DNA of 33,020 bases, taken from positions 64,110-97,129 of the forward strand of contig JAOUGX010000004.1 in assembly GCA_029865385.1 (NCBI GenBank), given 5' to 3'. A model generated the notes under the pieces. It ran no database searches. It saw only the letters and a program-made list of their open reading frames with translations, and was not told the DNA's origin. Positions 28,934 to 33,020 of this stretch are shown here, in pieces. Position 1 is the first letter of the stretch; every line of letters starts with the position of its first letter. A program made the position numbers and the translations under genes. Origin of the DNA: Gammaproteobacteria bacterium (GTDB lineage: Bacteria; Pseudomonadota; Gammaproteobacteria; Steroidobacterales; Woeseiaceae).

Positions 28934-30322
28934 TCATTCGTATTGCTCCCGATATTTTCGAACCACCTGCAGGCCGATGACGTTCAGGCCCAGCGTCACG
29001 ACGAACAGCACGAGGCCAAGCGCAAATGCTGCCAGCGTCTTGGCACTGTCGAACTCCTGATCGCCGACCAGCAGAGTGACGATTTGCACTGTAACGGTAG
29101 TAACGGCCTGAAACGGATTTGCCGTAAGGTTTGCCGCAAGGCCCGCGGCCATTACTACGATCATCGTCTCGCCTATCGCACGGGAAACCGCCAACAGAAC
29201 GCCGCCAACGATGCCGGGAAGTGCCGCAGGGAGAATGACATTTCGCATGGCTTCGGAGCGTGTCGATCCCAAACCCAGCGCGCCATCTCGCATCGCCCGG
29301 GGCACCGCATTGATCGCATCGTCCGAAAGCGATGACACAAGCGGGATGATCATGATCCCCATAACCAGTCCGGCAGCGAGTGCACTCTCGGACGCAACCT
29401 GCACTCCGGCGAATTCACCGGCGCGACGAAGCGCCGGTGCAACCGTCAATGCCGCGAAAAATCCGTATACGACCGTCGGAATGCCGGCAAGAATTTCCAG
29501 AAGCGGTTTGGCCACAGCCCGTACCCTACTCGACGAATACTCTGCAAGGTAGATGGCCGTCATGAGACCGATCGGTACGGCGACCACCATGGCGATAAAG
29601 GTAATCAGCAAAGTACCGGTGAACAGCGGTACCGCGCCGAAACTGCCGGAAGAACCTACCTGGTCCGCCCGAATCGCCGTTTGCGGACTCCAGTTCAGTC
29701 CGAACAAAAATTCACTGACGGGCACCTCGCGAAAAAAGCGAATGGCCTCGAACAAAACGGAAAAAACGATGCCGATCGTGGTCAGGATTGCGATGCTCGA
29801 TGCAGCAATCAGCAGAATGCTTACAACACGCTCGACACGATTGCGGGCGCGCAGTTGCGGCGAAATACGTCGTCGGGCGACGGCCGCGCCGAGTACGGCC
29901 AGGCCGAAACACAGTGTGGCCAGCAGCCGACGACTGGTCGCCGTGTATTCGGTGTGCCGGGCGGCCGCCTCGCGAAGCAGCGCGTCTATTTCGCCGGACA
30001 CGGCGTCTCCCGCCGCCAGGTTCCGAATGTTGTTTACGAGCAAGTCCAGTTCGCCGATCTGCAGGGACTGCTGGGCCTGCGGCAGGCTCTTGATCAGGAG
30101 TGCGACAATTACGCGCGGCTCGGCGACCAGCCACAGGAAGAGCAATGCCAGTGCCGGCAGCAGGCACCAAATGGCAACGTAATATCCGTAGTAGCCGGGA
30201 AGCGAATGAAGGTTGCTGATCCCGGAAGGGCCGCCGGCGATTTCCAGCGATCGACTCCGACCCAGGTAGAACGCGGCCGTCGCCATGCCGGCAAGGATCA
30301 ATACCAGTGTCGTTCCTTGCAT
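28934..30322 (-). CDS. pstC: phosphate ABC transporter permease PstC, long form
   Basis: Second permease of the phosphate importer. The product is 462 residues (E. coli 319). An N-terminal extension of about 160 residues has three hydrophobic segments (about 4-19, 46-66, 132-149) around a soluble helical stretch (70-130). The usual core begins near 165 and includes ILAGIPTVVYGFFA and the EAA loop RDGALGLGSTRSEAMRNVIL. The matching enlargements of PstA and PstC fit a paired long-form transporter type found across proteobacteria. It starts 86 bp after pstS with no strong Shine-Dalgarno. Confidence 0.95.
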   Translation of the reverse strand: MQGTTLVLILAGMATAAFYLGRSRSLEIAGGPSGISNLHSLPGYYGYYVAIWCLLPALALLFLWLVAEPRVIVALLIKSLPQAQQSLQIGELDLLVNNIRNLAAGDAVSGEIDALLREAAARHTEYTATSRRLLATLCFGLAVLGAAVARRRISPQLRARNRVERVVSILLIAASSIAILTTIGIVFSVLFEAIRFFREVPVSEFLFGLNWSPQTAIRADQVGSSGSFGAVPLFTGTLLITFIAMVVAVPIGLMTAIYLAEYSSSRVRAVAKPLLEILAGIPTVVYGFFAALTVAPALRRAGEFAGVQVASESALAAGLVMGIMIIPLVSSLSDDAINAVPRAMRDGALGLGSTRSEAMRNVILPAALPGIVGGVLLAVSRAIGETMIVVMAAGLAANLTANPFQAVTTVTVQIVTLLVGDQEFDSAKTLAAFALGLVLFVVTLGLNVIGLQVVRKYREQYE

Positions 30323-30408
30323 GTTGCGTCAACCTGTTGTCATTGCCCGAGGCCGCCGGGAGTATACGCATGATCGCATGACGAACAGCGCCGGAGAGCG
30401 CGCAGGAT

Positions 30409-31473
30409 TCAGTTTTTGGCCGCCGACATCGGGCTCAGATCCGCGACCGCCGCTGCCACCTGCGATCGTTCCTCGTCCGGGAGCGGAATCAGGCCGCGAT
30501 CCGACAAATAACCGAACTCACCCCAGGCTCGATCGCTGGTGAACTCCCGAAGGTAACCACGCAGGCCCGGGATAACGTCGACGTGTGCTTTTTTGACGTA
30601 GAAATACAATGGCCGTGACACGGGATAGGAACCGTCGGCAATTGCATCGAAACTCGGCGCAATGCCGTCGATCGGCTCGCCTTTGACCTTGTCCGCATTC
30701 TGATCCAGGAAACTGAAACCGAAGATTCCCAAAGCCGAAGGATTGGCCTCCAGCTTTTGCACGATCAGGTTATCGTTCTCGCCGGCTTCGACAAAAACGC
30801 CGTCTTCGCGCACCGTGTGACAGATCGTCAGGAACCGCTCGCTGTCCGAAGATTTCAAAGCAGCGATCCAGTCGATCTCCTGGCAACCGGCTTCAAGCGC
30901 CAGCTCGGCAAAGGCATCGCGGGTTCCGGAGGTCGGCGGCGGACCCAGCACTTCTATAGCCCGCGCCGGCAGTGTCGGATTGACGTCCTTCCAGGTCTTG
31001 TAAGGATTGGCAACCAGTTGCCCGGAACTGGCACCGGGCACCTGCTTCGCGAGCGCCAGGAACAGGTCCTTTCGAGAAAGGCTCATCGTGGCCGATGACA
31101 TCGCCGCGGCGACAACGATTCCGTCGTAGCCGATTTTTACTTCGATGATCTCGTGGACACCGTTAGCGGAGCATCGGTCCATTTCGGACTGCTTGATGGC
31201 ACGCGAAGAATTGGCGACGTCGGGGTAGTCGACCCCGACTCCGTCGCAGAACAGCTTCAGGCCGCCACCCGAACCGGTGGATTCGACTTTCGGCGTCTTG
31301 AACTGGCTGCCACGGCCGAAGCGCTCGGCGACCACGGTGGCAAATGGGTAGACCGTCGACGAACCGACAATATAGATATAGTCGCGCCCTGCCTGAGCAA
31401 AGGCACTCGTGTTCATCAATGCAATGCTTGCTGCGCTTGCAAGCAATAACGCGGCTGTGCTTCTCTTCGTCAC
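30409..31473 (-). CDS. pstS: phosphate-binding periplasmic protein PstS
   Basis: Periplasmic receptor that delivers phosphate to PstCA. The product is 354 residues, with a signal peptide (about 1-26, ending NTSAFA before QAG). The first phosphate-loop segment is IVGSSTVYPFA, followed by STGSGGGLK, SSRAIKQSE and PTSGTRDAFAELAL, which carry the Ser, Thr and Arg ligands of this family. The start is GTG at 31471-31473 with AGGAGC (31479-31484) five bases upstream. It is the first gene of pstSCAB, below a candidate Pho box, and divergent from dapE. Confidence 0.95.
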   Translation of the reverse strand: MTKRSTAALLLASAASIALMNTSAFAQAGRDYIYIVGSSTVYPFATVVAERFGRGSQFKTPKVESTGSGGGLKLFCDGVGVDYPDVANSSRAIKQSEMDRCSANGVHEIIEVKIGYDGIVVAAAMSSATMSLSRKDLFLALAKQVPGASSGQLVANPYKTWKDVNPTLPARAIEVLGPPPTSGTRDAFAELALEAGCQEIDWIAALKSSDSERFLTICHTVREDGVFVEAGENDNLIVQKLEANPSALGIFGFSFLDQNADKVKGEPIDGIAPSFDAIADGSYPVSRPLYFYVKKAHVDVIPGLRGYLREFTSDRAWGEFGYLSDRGLIPLPDEERSQVAAAVADLSPMSAAKN

Positions 31474-31545
31474 TGTCAGCTCCTGTGTTGCCGCAATTCA
31501 TTGAATGCGCGGCGGGAATTACCGGTGGTGATTGTCAGGAAAGCT

Positions 31546-31574
31546 TAACGGTCAATTGTTACGGAATTGTTGCA
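31546..31574 (-). promoter_or_regulatory. candidate Pho box upstream of pstS
   Basis: Three 7-bp direct repeats lie exactly 11 bp apart on the minus strand: TGCAACA (31568-31574), CGTAACA (31557-31563) and a weaker ACCGTTA (31546-31552), with ATTC and ATTG spacers. The 7+4 spacing and TGTAACA-like units fit PhoB binding. A possible -10 (GACAAT) lies about 10 bp further on, and the pstS start is 73 bp downstream. Confidence 0.6.
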
Positions 31575-31619
31575 AGCGCTGCCGGCCGCCGCGAAGGTCA
31601 AATGCCGGCCCGGTCAATA

Positions 31620-31648
31620 TTCACAATTAGTAGATAAATCAATAATAT
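31620..31648 (+). promoter_or_regulatory. candidate sigma-70 promoter of dapE
   Basis: TTCACA (31620-31625) is followed after 17 bp by TAATAT (31643-31648) in an AT-rich island, 45 bp before the dapE ATG. This would free dapE from the dapD transcription unit after their separation. Confidence 0.5.
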
Positions 31649-31693
31649 GAAAAGCTATTTCGACAAGGGGCGCGGCATCGGGACCGGCGCAGA

Positions 31694-32833
31694 ATGAGTA
31701 GCGGTGACGGGGCCGTCCTCGACCTGTTGCATACACTGTTACAACGACGATCGATCACGCCGGACGACGCCGGCTGCCAGCAGGTCCTGTCATCCCGACT
31801 GCAGCAGAGCGGGTTCAACTGCGAATCGCTGCCATTTGCCGACGTAAAGAACCTCTGGGCCCGCCGTGGCAGTGCCGCGCCGCTGTTGTGTTTCGCGGGT
31901 CACACGGATGTCGTCCCGCCGGGCGACCCCGATGCCTGGGCGACCGATCCTTTCGATCCGGTCGTCAAGGACGGCGTCCTGTATGCACGCGGCGCCGCCG
32001 ACATGAAAAGCGGCCTGGCGGCAATGACTGTCGCAATCGAACAATTCGTGGCGGAACACCCGGACCACGCCGGCAGCCTGGCGGTGCTCCTTACGAGTGA
32101 CGAAGAAGGCCGGGCCAGCGACGGGACCCGCAAAGTCATGCAGACGCTTGAGGATCGCGGCGAACATATCGACTGGTGCGTTCTGGGTGAACCCTCGAGC
32201 CAGGCGGTTCTTGGCGACACCATAAGAATCGGCCGCAGAGGTTCGTTGAGCGGCATGCTGACGGTCCGCGGCGTGCAGGGACACGTGGCCTACCCGGATC
32301 TTGCGGACAACCCGATCCGGCGTTTTGCACCCGTATTATCGAGGCTGCACGAAATCGAATGGGATCTCGGAAATCAGCATTTCCCGCCGACCAGTTTCCA
32401 GGTTGTCGACATCCGCAGCGGCGTTGGCGCGCCCAATGTGACTCCCGCAGAACTTACGGCGCGATTCAATTTCCGCTATTCGACCGAATGGACGCACGAG
32501 TCCCTGAGAAGGAAAGTCACCGGGATTTTCGATGCGGAGGAGATCGATTACGAACTGACATGGCACCTGTCCGGCGAACCGTTCCTGACTCAGCCCGGCA
32601 AATTAACCTACGCGGTTGTCGCAGCGGTCAGGGAAGTGACCGGTATCGAGGCGGAGCTGTCCACCGGCGGCGGCACTTCGGATGGCCGTTTCATTGCGCC
32701 GACGGGCACGGACGTCGTCGAGCTAGGGCCGGTCAACGCCACCATTCACATGGTCAACGAACAGGTGCTGGTCGAGGACGTCGCGCGCCTGACACGCATC
32801 TACAAAAACATCATCGAGCGGCTGCTGCTATAG
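31694..32833 (+). CDS. dapE: succinyl-diaminopimelate desuccinylase
   Basis: Di-zinc M20-family hydrolase that releases succinate from N-succinyl-LL-diaminopimelate, giving the precursor of meso-DAP and lysine. The product is 379 residues (E. coli 375). It has CFAGHTDVVPPGD (His70, catalytic Asp72), GAADMKSG (bridging Asp103), TSDEEG (Glu137/Glu138), LGEPSS, and STGGGTSDGRF near the C-terminus. A lid domain lies at about 180-290 (GVQGHVAYPDLADNPI). The ATG at 31694-31696 has only a weak Shine-Dalgarno. It stands apart from dapD and yffB across the pst operon. Confidence 0.98.
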   Translation: MSSGDGAVLDLLHTLLQRRSITPDDAGCQQVLSSRLQQSGFNCESLPFADVKNLWARRGSAAPLLCFAGHTDVVPPGDPDAWATDPFDPVVKDGVLYARGAADMKSGLAAMTVAIEQFVAEHPDHAGSLAVLLTSDEEGRASDGTRKVMQTLEDRGEHIDWCVLGEPSSQAVLGDTIRIGRRGSLSGMLTVRGVQGHVAYPDLADNPIRRFAPVLSRLHEIEWDLGNQHFPPTSFQVVDIRSGVGAPNVTPAELTARFNFRYSTEWTHESLRRKVTGIFDAEEIDYELTWHLSGEPFLTQPGKLTYAVVAAVREVTGIEAELSTGGGTSDGRFIAPTGTDVVELGPVNATIHMVNEQVLVEDVARLTRIYKNIIERLLL

Positions 32834-32888
32834 GGTTGCAAACGCCAACCGGCGTGGCGCCGATATCTTGTGCAGCTTCCGCTGGCAA

Positions 32889-33020
32889 GTCGCCTGCAAT
32901 GCAGGCTCCTACAGGTTTCTCCCGACGCCGGTATCGGCTGCAATGCAGGCTCCTACAGGTTTCTCCCGACGCCGGTATCGGCTGCAATGCAGGCTCCTAC
33001 AGGTTTCTCCCGACGCCGGT
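32889..33020. repeat. tandem 44-bp palindrome-containing repeat, three units
   Basis: Three head-to-tail 44-bp units lie at 32889-32932, 32933-32976 and 32977-33020. Units 2 and 3 are identical; unit 1 differs at two positions (1 and 5). Each has a CTGCAATGCAG dyad followed by GCTCCTACAGG, and CCGACGCCGGTATCGG can form a second small stem across the joint. In reverse complement it reads like the TGTAGGAGCCTGCATTGCAGG intergenic repeats of pseudomonads and relatives. The array reaches the window edge and may continue. Confidence 0.9.

Noticed and set aside
32889-33020. Possible CRISPR array
   Set aside because: The units are contiguous copies with no variable spacers between them, and no cas gene is nearby.

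Overview
The window carries a Gammaproteobacteria-type chromosomal core region of moderately high GC. Almost every gene is recognisable as housekeeping. The closest known layout is the conserved gammaproteobacterial block rpsB-tsf-pyrH-frr-uppS-cdsA-rseP-bamA-skp-lpxD-fabZ-lpxA-lpxB-rnhB-dnaE-accA-tilS-pyrG. Here it lies on the minus strand from about 21.6 kb down to base 1, and pyrG runs off the left edge. The species cannot be named from this sequence. The gene order (uppS-cdsA-rseP, tilS next to pyrG) and the Pseudomonas-like LpxA acyl-ruler residue suggest a non-enteric gammaproteobacterium.

Layout: (1) 1-21591, minus strand: translation (S2, EF-Ts, RRF), UMP kinase, undecaprenyl-PP and CDP-diglyceride synthesis, site-2 protease RseP, the outer-membrane machinery BamA and Skp, the lipid A genes lpxD-fabZ-lpxA-lpxB, RNase HII, DNA polymerase III alpha, acetyl-CoA carboxylase alpha, tRNA-Ile lysidine synthetase and CTP synthase. 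Many of these genes overlap or abut, which points to one or a few long operons building the envelope. (2) 21592-21811: divergent promoter region between rpsB and map. (3) 21812-26467, plus strand: map-glnD-dapD-yffB (ArsC/Spx-like). (4) 26468-26675: a 130-bp MITE-like element followed by a REP-like palindrome. (5) 26682-31473, minus strand: a complete pstSCAB phosphate importer with a candidate Pho box but no phoU. (6) 31694-32833, plus strand: dapE, with its own candidate promoter. (7) 32889-33020: three tandem 44-bp palindrome-containing repeats reaching the window edge.

The genes mostly act in known pathways. LpxA, LpxD and LpxB start lipid A synthesis. FabZ, AccA, CdsA and UppS supply lipid precursors. 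BamA, Skp and RseP build and monitor the outer membrane. DapD and DapE are two steps of the succinylase route to diaminopimelate and lysine. GlnD links nitrogen status to PII, and Pst imports phosphate.

I found no clear novel multi-gene system. The departures from the expected are: dxr (ispC) is absent from both of its usual slots; S2 has a lysine-rich tail of about 100 residues; the pst operon separates yffB from dapE, with mobile-type palindromes at the yffB-pstB junction; a MITE sits exactly at the yffB stop codon; and LpxA has Met at the acyl-chain ruler position.
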